Shown: positions 1-8,370, counted from the stretch's first letter. The stretch: DNA of 64,000 bases from Pannonibacter sp051860505 (GCF_051860505.1 NZ_JBHYDX010000017.1:56350-120349), one strand, 5' to 3'. Notes: generated by a model from the sequence alone, not told the origin. A program made the numbers and translations.

Positions 1-1
1 C

Positions 2-352
2 CTGATACGCGGGCTGTGGCGGGAATACTTTGGCGATGAGCCTGAGCCGCTGCCGCCCTATGCGCCCGACTGGGCCGAGGCGGCGGACGGACCGGATGCC
101 GAAACGCTGCTGGCGGCGGCGCAGCGCTGGCTGGTGCCGGTGTCTCTCGACAAGCGTCAGCCCGGCGACGTGCTCCTGTTCCGCTGGCGGGACGGGGCGC
201 CGGTCAAGCATGCCGGGATTCTGTCGACCGATGAGCAGTTGATCCACGCCTATGAGCGTGTCGGCGTCATCGAATGCCCGCTCGGTACTGCCTGGGCGCG
301 GCGCATCACCCATGTGTTTTCCTTTCCCGGAGCCCTGCCATGGCAACCTTGA
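2..352 (+). CDS. NlpC/P60 cell-wall peptidase of the GTA cluster (5' end cut off)
   Basis: The gene enters from the left edge, so the N-terminal part with the expected catalytic Cys is missing. The visible 116 residues keep the second half of an NlpC/P60 fold: a Q-P-G-D-V-L-L-F strand, then K-H-A-G-I, which supplies the catalytic His, and the stretch L-I-H-A-Y-E. In Rhodobacter-type GTAs the ORFG14 peptidase sits directly before the large TIM-barrel tail protein, and the same order is seen here; its known role there is murein cutting by the tail during DNA delivery. The stop overlaps the next gene by 13 bases, as expected in a translationally coupled tail operon. The identification rests on context and the C-terminal motif. 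I cannot check the missing half. Confidence 0.8.
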   Translation: MIRGLWREYFGDEPEPLPPYAPDWAEAADGPDAETLLAAAQRWLVPVSLDKRQPGDVLLFRWRDGAPVKHAGILSTDEQLIHAYERVGVIECPLGTAWARRITHVFSFPGALPWQP

Positions 353-3300
353 TCCTTGCGGCCGCCGGACAGGCGCTGGGCGGCCTGGTCGGCGCGGGCG
401 GTATTGGCGCAATCTTCGTCAAGGCAGCCGGGGCGGTGGCTGGAAGTCTCCTCGACCAGTCGCTGTTCGGCGGCGGGCGCACGGTCGACCGGGGTCGGCT
501 GGCCGACCTGTCGGTGCAGGCCTCGACCGAGGGTGCGCCGATCCCCTTCGTCTATGGCCGGGCGCGGCTGGCGGGGCAGGTGATCTGGGCGACGCGCTTT
601 GAGGAAGTGGTGAGCGAGGAAAGTGCCGGCGGCAAGGGCGGCGGGCCGAAGCTCCGCAATTACAGCTATTTCGCCAATTTTGCAGTTGCCCTGTGCGAGG
701 GCCCGATTGCCCGGGTTGGCCGCATCTGGGCCGATGGCAAGCTGATTGACCGCAGCACGATCACACACCGGGTCTATCCGGGCAGCCGGGATCAGGGCGT
801 TGATCCCCTCATCGCAGCGGTGCAGGGCGCGGCACCTGCCTACCGCGACACGGCGCATGTGGTGTTCGAGCGGCTGCCGCTCGAGCCCTTCGGCAACCGT
901 CTGCCGCAGCTGACCTTCGAGGTGGTGCGGGTGGTGGATCAGCTGGAACGGCAGATCCGCGCCGTGACGCTGATCCCCGGTGCGGGCGAGTTCGTCTACG
1001 CGCCGGTGCCGGTGACGGACACGCCGCGCCCGGGCGAGACGCGCAGCGTCAACCGCCACACCAAGCTGGCCACGACGGACTGGACGGCGGCGCTGGACGA
1101 ACTGCAGGACCTGTGCCCGGCGCTGGAAAGCGTGGCGCTGGTGGTGGCCTGGTTCGGCGATGATCTCAGGGCCGGCCAATGCCAGATCCGTCCCAAGGTG
1201 GAGGGACTGGGCCGGGAAACCAGCGGCATGACCTGGACCGTGGGGCCGGTGACGCGCGAGGACGCGGAGGTCGTGTCGCAGTTGGAGGACCGTCCGGCCT
1301 ATGGCGGCACCCCCTGTGATGCCTCGGTGCTGGCTGCGATCCGTGACCTGAAGGCGCGCGGGCTGCGGGTGGTGCTCTATCCCTTCATCCTGATGGACAT
1401 TCCGCCGGACAACAGCCTGCCCGATCCCTATGGCGGGGCGCGGCAGGCGGCCTTTCCCTGGCGCGGGCGCATCCGTCCGGGGGCGGCTCTTGCAAGCGAT
1501 GTGGCCGCCTTCACCGGCACGGCTGCGCCGGGGGATTTCTCGCGGGCGGGCGATGTTATTGGCTATGCCGGCCCGGACGAATGGTCCTACCGGCGCTTTG
1601 TCCTGCATCACGCGCATCTGGCGGAGGCCGCAGGCGGAGTGGATGCCTTCCTGATCGGCTCAGAAATGCGCGGGTTGACACTCGCCCATGCGGGCGGCGG
1701 CGGCTATCCCTTCGTCGCGGCGCTGAAAAACCTTGCGACAGCGGTGCGGACCGTGCTGCGGCCGCAGACGCGGGTGTCCTATGCGGCGGACTGGTCGGAA
1801 TATGGCGCGCATCAGCCGGCGGCCGGGGAGCTGCGCTTTCCGCTTGATCCGCTCTGGGCCGATCCGGCGATCAGCATGGTCGCCATCGACAATTACATGC
1901 CGCTGAGCGATGCGCGCGGCCGGGAGACGGGCGACCCGCTGGATGTGGCGGCCCTGCGCGGGGCCATTCGGGGCGGGGAGTATTTCGACTGGTACTACGC
2001 CAGCGATGCGGACCGGGCGGCCGGTGTGCGGTCGCCGATCACCGACGGGGCCTATGGCAAGCCTTTCGTCTTTCGCGCCAAGGACTTGAGGGGCTGGTGG
2101 GAGAGCCCGCATGTGGAGCGGATCAGTGGGGTGGAAACCGGGCCGGCAACGGCCTGGGTGCCACGGTCCAAGCCGATCTGGTTCACGGAACTGGGCGTGC
2201 CGGCCATCGACAAGGGCGCGAACCAGCCGAATGTCTTCGTCGATCCGAAGTCCTCGGAATCCGCGCCGCCCTACTTCTCCGGCGGCGGGCGGGACGATGC
2301 CGTGCAGCGGCGGGCGCTGGAAGCCTCGCTGAGCTTCTGGGACGACTGGCATCCGGACTGGCCGATGGGCGACAATCCGCTGTCGCCGGTCTATGGCGGG
2401 CGCATGGTGGACGGCGCCAACCTGCATGTTTGGACCTGGGACGCGCGGCCGTTTCCGGCCTTTCCGCTCTATGGCGAGGTCTGGTCGGACGGGGGCAACT
2501 GGGAGGTCGGCCACTGGCTGAACGGTCGCCTCGGCGGGGCGAGCCTCAACGCGGTGATCCGTACGATCCTGGCCGACTTCGGCGTGCCGGCCGGGCGGGT
2601 GCGGGTCGAGGGACTGGCGGAGGTCATCGACGGGCTGACGCTGGCCGGGCCGCTGACGGCGCGCGAGGCCATCGAGCCGCTGCTGGAAGCTTTCGGCGGA
2701 CGGGCGCTGGACCGGGGCAGCGACCTGGTTCTGACCGGGGCGCAGACGGGGGCGGCATTTGCCCTGTCCGGCGAGGATCTGGTGGAGAGCGAGCCGGAGG
2801 CGGCCCTGCTCACCCGGGTGCGCGGGCAGGCGGGCGAGTTGCCCGCCGAGGTGCGTATTGCGGGGGAAGACATCCAGCGCGATCATCGCCGGCAGATCGT
2901 TGCCAGCCGGCGTCTGGAAGGCGGCAGCCGGCATGTCCTGACGCTGGACCCGGGCGTGGCGGCGCCGGTGGCGCTGCTGGAACGGGCAGCGGAAGCACGG
3001 CTGCACCGCAGTTGGGCGGAGCGCGAACGGGTGGAATTCCTGCTGCCGATGCACCATGTGGCGCTCGAGGTTGGCGATGTGCTGGAGCTGGCGGCAACGC
3101 CCGACCAGAGTTTCTCGCCGCCGCTGAAGATGACCATTGCGGCGATCGAGGACAGTCTTGTTCGCCGGATCGAGGCCGTGCGCAGCGAGCCGGCGACAGT
3201 CCTAGCAAGGGTGCCCACGCCTCGCGCGGACCCCTGGCGCAGCACCGATCCGGGACCGGCGCAGGCCGTGTTCCTCGACCTGCCACTGCTGGAGGAGAAT

Positions 3301-4191
3301 GGCGCGGCCTTTGCGCCGCATTTGGCGGCGCAGGCGCGGCCCTGGCCGGGCAGTCTGGCTGTCTTGCGCCAGCGGCCGGGCGGGGCGGGCTTTGCCGAGA
3401 TCGCCCGCATCGAGCGGCCGGCCACCATCGGACGGCTGGTGACGCCGCTGGAGGCCGGGCCGCTGTGGCGCTGGGACCGGCAGAACCGGCCGGAGCTGGA
3501 GCTGTTCTCCGGTCACCTGCAGAGCCTTTCGGAAACGGCTGTGCTGGCCGGGGGCAACGCACTGGCCCTGCGCAGCCGGACGGGCGGTTTCGAGTTGCTG
3601 CAGTTCCGGCAGGCGGATCTGGTCGGCGAGCGGCGCTACCGGTTGACGGACCTGTTGCGCGGACAGAAAGGCACGGAAGCCGAGGCGCTGGCGGGTGCCG
3701 ATGCCGGAGCCGACGTGGTGCTCGTGGATTCTGGCCTGGTGGCGCTGCCGCTGGAGGCGGACCAGCGTGGGCAGGCGCTGTCCTACCGGCTGTTGCCACC
3801 CGGCGTGGCGCTGGACTCGGCCGCGCGCACCGACTTCACTGCCGCCGGCTTGGGCCGCGCGGCGCTGCCATTCGCCCCGGTCCATCTCACGGCACGGCGC
3901 GAGGCCGGCGGGGTGCGGTTTGGCTGGATCCGGCGCAGCCGCATCGGCGGCGACAGCTGGGACGCGGCGGAGGTGCCGGTCGGAGAGACGCGGGAAGCCT
4001 ACCGGCTGCAGCTCCTTTCCGGCGCGGCGGTCCTGCATAGCGTGACCGTCGAGGCAGCCGGCTATCTCTATCCGCCGGCGCAGGAACTGGTCGATTTCGG
4101 TGCGCTGCAAACGGTGTTCACGGCCGAGGTGGCGCAACTGTCCGATCTGGCCGGTCACGGCCTTCCCCTGAAGGAGATCCTCAATGTCTGA
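340..4191 (+). CDS. GTA baseplate / host-specificity protein with GTA TIM-barrel domain (ORFG15-like)
   Basis: This 1283-aa protein corresponds to the large distal tail protein of Rhodobacter-type gene transfer agents. The N-terminus is a glycine/alanine-rich segment (about residues 1-30), followed by a phage-tail-like region with an A-P-I-P-F-V-Y-G-R motif. A glycosidase-like TIM barrel of the GTA_TIM family spans roughly residues 400-720; it contains F-L-I-G-S-E-M-R-G, I-D-N-Y-M-P-L-S-D and W-F-T-E-L-G-V-P-A. The C-terminal third is the putative phage tail/baseplate module. I chose ATG 340 because the family begins M-A-T-L-I-L; an in-frame upstream start at 274 would add 22 unrelated residues read through the preceding gene. 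It overlaps the next gene by 8 bases. Family assignment is firm; receptor or glycan-binding specificity is not predictable from sequence. Confidence 0.92.
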   Translation: MATLILAAAGQALGGLVGAGGIGAIFVKAAGAVAGSLLDQSLFGGGRTVDRGRLADLSVQASTEGAPIPFVYGRARLAGQVIWATRFEEVVSEESAGGKGGGPKLRNYSYFANFAVALCEGPIARVGRIWADGKLIDRSTITHRVYPGSRDQGVDPLIAAVQGAAPAYRDTAHVVFERLPLEPFGNRLPQLTFEVVRVVDQLERQIRAVTLIPGAGEFVYAPVPVTDTPRPGETRSVNRHTKLATTDWTAALDELQDLCPALESVALVVAWFGDDLRAGQCQIRPKVEGLGRETSGMTWTVGPVTREDAEVVSQLEDRPAYGGTPCDASVLAAIRDLKARGLRVVLYPFILMDIPPDNSLPDPYGGARQAAFPWRGRIRPGAALASDVAAFTGTAAPGDFSRAGDVIGYAGPDEWSYRRFVLHHAHLAEAAGGVDAFLIGSEMRGLTLAHAGGGGYPFVAALKNLATAVRTVLRPQTRVSYAADWSEYGAHQPAAGELRFPLDPLWADPAISMVAIDNYMPLSDARGRETGDPLDVAALRGAIRGGEYFDWYYASDADRAAGVRSPITDGAYGKPFVFRAKDLRGWWESPHVERISGVETGPATAWVPRSKPIWFTELGVPAIDKGANQPNVFVDPKSSESAPPYFSGGGRDDAVQRRALEASLSFWDDWHPDWPMGDNPLSPVYGGRMVDGANLHVWTWDARPFPAFPLYGEVWSDGGNWEVGHWLNGRLGGASLNAVIRTILADFGVPAGRVRVEGLAEVIDGLTLAGPLTAREAIEPLLEAFGGRALDRGSDLVLTGAQTGAAFALSGEDLVESEPEAALLTRVRGQAGELPAEVRIAGEDIQRDHRRQIVASRRLEGGSRHVLTLDPGVAAPVALLERAAEARLHRSWAERERVEFLLPMHHVALEVGDVLELAATPDQSFSPPLKMTIAAIEDSLVRRIEAVRSEPATVLARVPTPRADPWRSTDPGPAQAVFLDLPLLEENGAAFAPHLAAQARPWPGSLAVLRQRPGGAGFAEIARIERPATIGRLVTPLEAGPLWRWDRQNRPELELFSGHLQSLSETAVLAGGNALALRSRTGGFELLQFRQADLVGERRYRLTDLLRGQKGTEAEALAGADAGADVVLVDSGLVALPLEADQRGQALSYRLLPPGVALDSAARTDFTAAGLGRAALPFAPVHLTARREAGGVRFGWIRRSRIGGDSWDAAEVPVGETREAYRLQLLSGAAVLHSVTVEAAGYLYPPAQELVDFGALQTVFTAEVAQLSDLAGHGLPLKEILNV

Positions 4192-4909
4192 AACTGTCCG
4201 GTTGCGCCTGCCGCTGATTGCAGCTGCGCAGGCGCAGAAGCATGTCACCCACAACGAGGCGCTGGCCCGGCTCGACACGCTGGCCCATCTGCACCTCCTG
4301 ACCCGAACCGGCACCCCGCCGGGCTCGCCGCTCATCGGCGATTGCCATCTGGTGACGACACCGGCAAGCGGAGCCTTTGCCGGCAAGGCTGACCATGTCG
4401 CCGAGTGGACCGGCGCGGATTGGGTCTTCTACTCGCCGGTGATCGGACTTGTGGCCTATCTGGCCAGCGCCGGAACGCTGGTTGTCCACACGGCCGCAGG
4501 CTGGCGCGATTACGGCGGTCTGCTGTCGCCAAGCGCGGTCCTGTCGCGCTCTGCTGGCGGGGCGACGACGGGACTGGCGACGCTGGAGGCGACACTGTCC
4601 GGCCTGAGCGGGGCTTTCGTCGAGGCGGCGGGGCTCATTCCCAACCGGGCCGTCGTCTTCGGCGTGTCAACGCGCACGCTCACAAGTATCACCGGCGCTG
4701 CGTCCTACGACTGCGGGCTTGCCGCGGAGCGCAGCAAGTTCGGCGGTGCGCTGGGCAGCGCGGCCGGGTCCAGCAATGCGGGCGTCATCGGACCGACGGC
4801 CTTCTATGCGGCAACCGCCGTCCGGCTCAGCGCCAATGGCGGCAATTTCACCGGGGGCAGCGTACGTATTGCGGTGCATTGCCTTCTGCCGGGCGTTCCG
4901 GATGCGTAA
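4184..4909 (+). CDS. DUF2793 domain protein, probable GTA tail accessory
   Basis: The 241-aa product opens with S-E-T-V-R-L-R-L-P, then A-A-Q-A-Q-K-H-V-T-H-N-E-A-L, the hallmark start of DUF2793 proteins (about residues 1-90). The C-terminal half (about 130-241) is glycine/alanine/serine-rich and β-prone, like a receptor-binding or fibre tip. A good ribosome site (AAGGAG, 4171-4176) precedes ATG 4184, which lies inside the end of the TIM-barrel gene. DUF2793 proteins are often found next to phage or GTA host-specificity genes and are thought to bind surface structures. That function is inference here. Confidence 0.82.
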   Translation: MSETVRLRLPLIAAAQAQKHVTHNEALARLDTLAHLHLLTRTGTPPGSPLIGDCHLVTTPASGAFAGKADHVAEWTGADWVFYSPVIGLVAYLASAGTLVVHTAAGWRDYGGLLSPSAVLSRSAGGATTGLATLEATLSGLSGAFVEAAGLIPNRAVVFGVSTRTLTSITGAASYDCGLAAERSKFGGALGSAAGSSNAGVIGPTAFYAATAVRLSANGGNFTGGSVRIAVHCLLPGVPDA

Positions 4910-4939
4910 GGCAGATCACCTTGAGGAAAGGGCAGAAGC

Positions 4940-5854
4940 ATGAATGTCAGTCCACAAGGGCTTGCCTTCATCGCGCGGCATGAGGGCTTCGTCGGCCGGG
5001 CCTACCTCGATGCCGGCGGTGTACCGACCATCGGCTATGGCTTTACGGAAGGCTCGCAGTTGTTCCGCCAGTGGTGGCACCTTCAGGGGCACAGCACGCT
5101 GGCACTCGGGCAGACCATTGATCCGGTCAAGGCCCTGTCATTGCTGCGGACGATGCTGGACCGGGAGTATGGCCCGATGGTCGAGAAGGCGCTCGGAAAC
5201 CTGCCGCAGCCGGCGTTCGATGCAGCGGTCTCTGCAGTCTACAACCTCGGTCCGAAGGCGCTGACGTGGCGCTGGGCCAAGGCTTTGAAAGCGGGAGACT
5301 TTGGCCGAGCCGCCGAACTTCTGGCCCGCACCGGAACAACGGCGGGCGGACGGGTTCTGCCAGGGCTCGTCAAACGCCGGGCCGATGAGGCAGGTCTGCT
5401 TCAGACCGGCGACTATGGCATGGCCGGGGGAGGTGATCTCCGGCCGGATCCGCAGGTCAAGCAGGCGCAGACCCATCTCAGGCTTCTGGGCTATCGACCG
5501 GGCCCTGTTGATGGGATCGAGGGCCCCCGCACGCGGTTGGCGACGTTGCGCTTTCAGTCTGACCATCCGCCGCTTGCCGTGGATGGATCGCTGGGGCCGG
5601 CAACGCGGACGACGATCGCACGCGTTGTTGCAGCGCGGGGTGGGCTGGCCGGATGCAGTGCCGGCGCCGCCGCCGCTGGCGGCGGCGCGGCGGCACACGG
5701 GATCCCCTTGCTGGATTGCCTGCTGATTGCCGGCGGTGTGCTGGCGCTGGCCGGCCTTGGCTTTCTGGCCTGGCACTATCGCGGCCGCATTGCTCTCGAA
5801 ATCGCGCGGTGGCGCGGAGACACCGTTCAATCACAACAGGAGAAGCTGTCATGA
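4940..5854 (+). CDS. GH24-type muramidase with peptidoglycan-binding domain and C-terminal membrane anchor (endolysin)
   Basis: The 304-aa protein has three parts. Residues 1-150 are a T4/P1-lysozyme-like GH24 domain, with catalytic Glu in R-H-E-G-F and the following Y-L-D-A-G-G-V-P-T-I-G-Y-G signature. Residues about 165-225 form a PG_binding_1 domain (L-G-Y-R-P-G-P-V-D-G-I and V-D-G-S-L-G-P-A-T). Residues about 255-283 are a hydrophobic helix followed by a basic tail. There is no N-terminal signal or SAR helix. It is expected to cleave the MurNAc-GlcNAc bond of peptidoglycan. It lies 30 bases after the DUF2793 gene and overlaps the 70-aa membrane protein through ATGA, so the two look like an endolysin/holin pair. 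The C-terminal placement of the membrane helix is unusual for an endolysin and suggests anchoring or a different export route. Confidence 0.85.
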   Translation: MNVSPQGLAFIARHEGFVGRAYLDAGGVPTIGYGFTEGSQLFRQWWHLQGHSTLALGQTIDPVKALSLLRTMLDREYGPMVEKALGNLPQPAFDAAVSAVYNLGPKALTWRWAKALKAGDFGRAAELLARTGTTAGGRVLPGLVKRRADEAGLLQTGDYGMAGGGDLRPDPQVKQAQTHLRLLGYRPGPVDGIEGPRTRLATLRFQSDHPPLAVDGSLGPATRTTIARVVAARGGLAGCSAGAAAAGGGAAAHGIPLLDCLLIAGGVLALAGLGFLAWHYRGRIALEIARWRGDTVQSQQEKLS

Positions 5855-6063
5855 GTGGATGGAAGACACTGCTGTTCAATGGTGGGCTGGGACTGGCGGT
5901 TCTGGTTGGCCAGGTGTTGGACCAGCTCTCGGTCGTGGACTGGGATGCCGTGCTGCCTCCGGACTGGGGGCCGGTCGTGCTCGTCATCGTTGGCGTGGTC
6001 AACGTGCTGCTTCGGCATGTGACCACGGGGCCAGCCGGATGGCGCGGTCAGGTTACCGAGTGA
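5851..6063 (+). CDS. Small two-helix membrane protein, possible holin or lysis accessory
   Basis: This 70-aa protein has two predicted membrane helices, about residues 7-26 and 39-57, separated by a short acidic/tryptophan-containing turn (V-D-W-D-A-V-L-P-P-D-W). Its size and topology fit class II holins or the small membrane proteins that follow lysozyme genes in phage and GTA lysis cassettes. The start is ATG 5851, which overlaps the endolysin stop (ATGA) and implies coupled translation. Because no catalytic motif exists, function is inferred only from topology and position. Confidence 0.65.
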   Translation: MSGWKTLLFNGGLGLAVLVGQVLDQLSVVDWDAVLPPDWGPVVLVIVGVVNVLLRHVTTGPAGWRGQVTE

Positions 6064-6087
6064 GCGAAAAGCGACACGTCTGAAAGG

Positions 6088-6111
6088 CTCCTGACAGAAG
6101 GCTGTCAGGAG
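6088..6111. terminator. Hairpin after the GTA/lysis genes
   Basis: A perfect 10-bp inverted repeat (CTCCTGACAG, loop AAGG, CTGTCAGGAG) stands 25 bases past the last lysis gene and 50 bases before the next start. No T-run follows, so it may be a weak terminator or a transcript-end stabiliser. Confidence 0.5.
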
Positions 6112-6160
6112 GGGGGAGGTAGGGTTCAGCCGTTCCTTCCCCCTCCTGATGGAGATTGAC

Positions 6161-6559
6161 ATGAGCGCATCGACTTCTACCGCCCCCCGCAACAGCGTCG
6201 TCTGGTTCGAGATACCGGTTCCCGATCTCGACAAGGCCGTTGCCTTCTACAATGAGGTGCTGCAGGTCCAGTTGATCCGCGAGAACATGGACGGCATGGA
6301 CATGGCCAGGTTCCCGGTCGCGGATGAAATGAACACGCCGTCCGGTCATCTATCCGTTGGCACTCCGGCCCCGGCAGGTCAGGGGAGCGTGATTCATCTG
6401 CTGTGCCCGGACGCACTGGAAGACAGCATGGAACGGTTGGTCAAGGCGGGTGGAAAGGTGTTGTCCGATCCGATCAGCATTCCGTTCGGACGTTTCACCT
6501 ATTGTCAGGATCCGTTCGGCAATGGCATTGGGCTCTATGTCGAGACCGGCAAGAGGTAG
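6161..6559 (+). CDS. VOC (glyoxalase/bleomycin resistance) family protein
   Basis: The 132-aa product is a single vicinal-oxygen-chelate domain pair. The first half starts V-V-W-F-E-I-P-V-P-D-L-D-K-A-V-A-F-Y; the second ends F-T-Y-C-Q-D-P-F-G-N-G-I-G-L-Y. It resembles the PhnB/YdcJ-like proteins annotated as predicted lactoylglutathione lyases, although the substrate cannot be read from sequence. ATG 6161 is preferred over ATG 6149 because GGAG at 6151-6154 lies six bases before it. It lies 6 bases before a WYL regulator and is probably co-transcribed; this pairing is common in proteobacteria. Confidence 0.85.
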   Translation: MSASTSTAPRNSVVWFEIPVPDLDKAVAFYNEVLQVQLIRENMDGMDMARFPVADEMNTPSGHLSVGTPAPAGQGSVIHLLCPDALEDSMERLVKAGGKVLSDPISIPFGRFTYCQDPFGNGIGLYVETGKR

Positions 6560-6565
6560 GACCAC

Positions 6566-7261
6566 ATGCGCCGCGCGGATCGCCTGTTCCAGATCGTCCA
6601 GCACCTGCGCGGCGGGCGTCTGGTGCGTGCGGCGCAACTGGCCGAATGGCTGGAAGTGTCCGAACGCACCATTTATCGCGATATCGCGGACCTGCAGGCG
6701 TCGGGCGTCCCCGTGGAGGGGGCGGCCGGCGTCGGCTATGTCATGCGCTCCGGCTATGACCTGCCGCCGCTGATGTTCACGCGCGAGGAAATCGTGGCAC
6801 TGGTTGCCGGCGCAAGGCTGGTCAGCGCCTGGGGCGGCGCTGGCATGGCGCGCGCGGCAGCGGAGGCGTTGGTCAAGATCGAGGCGGTGTTGCCGGAGCG
6901 GATGGCCTCCCGGACGGGAGGGATCGAGATCCATGCGGTCGCTCCGGAAATGACGGACGAGGTCCGGGCGCATCTCGATGCCATCGAAGGCGCAGTTGAC
7001 GGGCGCGAGCGGCTGGAACTTACCTATCACGACGGCGAGGGAGCCGCGAGCCGTCGCATGGTCCGGCCACTCGGGCTTTGGTTCTGGGGCAAGGTCTGGA
7101 CCCTCGTTGCCTGGTGCGAGTTGCGGCAGGACTTTCGCATGTTCCGCATAGACCGGATTGCAGGTCTTGAAGCAACCGGGGAGACATTCCGCCTGGAACG
7201 CGGCCGGACACTTGCTGATTTCTATCGGATGATCGAGCACCGCGGCCCATCCGGCCGCTGA
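6566..7261 (+). CDS. WYL-domain transcriptional regulator (YafY/DeoR type)
   Basis: The 231-aa protein has an N-terminal winged helix-turn-helix (residues about 5-60; L-V-R-A-A-Q-L-A-E-W-L-E-V-S-E-R-T-I-Y-R-D). A C-terminal WYL domain (about 140-215) contains P-L-G-L-W-F-W-G-K-V-W-T-L-V-A-W-C and F-R-I-D-R-I. WYL proteins of this size usually act as one-component repressors or activators that sense a small ligand. It follows the VOC gene and is likely to control it or be controlled with it. Confidence 0.88.
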   Translation: MRRADRLFQIVQHLRGGRLVRAAQLAEWLEVSERTIYRDIADLQASGVPVEGAAGVGYVMRSGYDLPPLMFTREEIVALVAGARLVSAWGGAGMARAAAEALVKIEAVLPERMASRTGGIEIHAVAPEMTDEVRAHLDAIEGAVDGRERLELTYHDGEGAASRRMVRPLGLWFWGKVWTLVAWCELRQDFRMFRIDRIAGLEATGETFRLERGRTLADFYRMIEHRGPSGR

Positions 7262-7350
7262 GGAATGCTAGGACTGTTCATGTCCCATTCAGGCGCCAGG
7301 GCCTAAGTCTGTCGGCAAGTTCAAACACGCCAGTCCGGGACCTGACCACG

Positions 7351-7602
7351 ATGCGCCTTTTCCTCGTTTTCGGCCTTGTTATTGCCAGCTGCTTTTCAGC
7401 CAGCGCGGCCTGCCTGTCTCAGTCGCAGGCACAGCAGGTGGTTGCAAGTGGCAACGCCCAGTCGCTGGGCAGTGTTGCGGCAAGCGTCCAGGGGGAGATT
7501 GTCCGGGCGCAGCTGTGCGAGGAGGGCGGGCGCTATGTCTACCAGCTCTCCGTGCTGAAAAATGGCCAGGTCACGACGGTGGTTGTCGACGCCAGCCGCT
7601 GA
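7351..7602 (+). CDS. Small exported protein, candidate FeuN-like modulator
   Basis: An 83-aa protein with a clear signal peptide (residues 1-20, ending A-S-A-A before Cys21); an alternative lipobox-like I-A-S-C ends at Cys14. The mature part is about 60 residues, with Q-S-Q-A-Q-Q-V-V at the start and a β-rich end (G-R-Y-V-Y-Q-L-S-V-L), reminiscent of a minimal PepSY domain. It lies 105 bases upstream of the FeuP-like regulator on the same strand. In Sinorhizobium meliloti a small periplasmic protein, FeuN, encoded beside feuPQ restrains FeuQ signalling. The size, export signal and position match that role, but I cannot show homology by eye. Confidence 0.7.
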   Translation: MRLFLVFGLVIASCFSASAACLSQSQAQQVVASGNAQSLGSVAASVQGEIVRAQLCEEGGRYVYQLSVLKNGQVTTVVVDASR

Positions 7603-7707
7603 ATTTTGCCATGATCGCGCGCGAGACAATAAAGTGAGTCGATTTGCCGAAGCTTGCTCGGCGAAAACGGAGCCACAGGACTTGCTCTGGCCAACCTGGA
7701 TTTTTTC

Positions 7708-8370
7708 ATGCGCATTCTGATTGTCGAGGACGACAAGGACCTGAACCGCCAGCTGAACGACGCTCTGACCCAGGCGGGCTATGTCGTCGACCGGACCTAT
7801 GACGGTGAAGAGGGGCATTTCCTCGGCGACACCGAGCCTTATGACGCGGTCGTGCTGGACCTTGGCTTGCCGAAGCTGGACGGGCTGTCGGTGCTGGAGA
7901 AATGGCGGCGCGACGGTCGTGCCATGCCTGTGCTGATCCTGACCGCGCGTGACCGCTGGTCCGACAAGGTGGCGGGCATTGATGCCGGTGCGGATGACTA
8001 TGTCGCCAAGCCCTTCCACATGGAAGAGGTGTTGGCCCGGGTACGCGCGCTGGTGCGCCGGGCAGCGGGTCATGCCTCCAACGAAATCGAATGTGGTGAT
8101 CTGCGCCTGGATCTGCGCGCGGGGCGGGTGACGGTCGCGGGGCTGCAGGTGAAGCTGACATCGCATGAGTACCGCCTGCTTGCCTATCTGATGCATCACC
8201 GGGGCAAGGTCATCTCGCGCACCGAACTGGTCGAGCACCTGTATGATCAGGATTTCGACCGGGATTCCAACACCGTCGAGGTGTTTGTCGGGCGTTTGCG
8301 GAAGAAGCTGGGCGGCGACTATATCGAGACGGTGCGCGGCCTCGGCTACCGGATCGGGGAGCCAACGTGA
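7708..8370 (+). CDS. feuP: OmpR-family response regulator, FeuP-like
   Basis: The 220-aa protein has a receiver domain (residues 1-115) with acidic pair E7/D8/D9, phospho-acceptor Asp51 in V-V-L-D-L-G-L-P and Lys in Y-V-A-K-P-F. A winged-helix DNA-binding domain follows (about 125-218). The receiver carries the PhoP-like F-L-G-D-T-E-P-Y-D-A-V-V-L-D segment typical of rhizobial FeuP. ATG 7708 is chosen since it gives the canonical M-R-I-L-I-V-E-D-D start; the frame is open for 18 codons further upstream. A short imperfect hairpin (7646-7662) lies in the leader. Its stop overlaps the kinase start (GTGA). FeuPQ is known in Sinorhizobium to control osmoadaptation and cyclic glucan export; targets here are unknown. 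Confidence 0.85.
   Translation: MRILIVEDDKDLNRQLNDALTQAGYVVDRTYDGEEGHFLGDTEPYDAVVLDLGLPKLDGLSVLEKWRRDGRAMPVLILTARDRWSDKVAGIDAGADDYVAKPFHMEEVLARVRALVRRAAGHASNEIECGDLRLDLRAGRVTVAGLQVKLTSHEYRLLAYLMHHRGKVISRTELVEHLYDQDFDRDSNTVEVFVGRLRKKLGGDYIETVRGLGYRIGEPT

Noticed and set aside
250..4386. Several long minus-strand frames opposite the GTA tail protein
   Set aside because: They are rich in Arg, Pro and Ala and change frame repeatedly, as expected for shadows of a high-GC gene.
1..6111. Interpretation as a prophage
   Set aside because: The TIM-barrel protein and order are of GTA type, and no integrase, repressor, terminase or attachment site is in view; the part left of the window is unseen.
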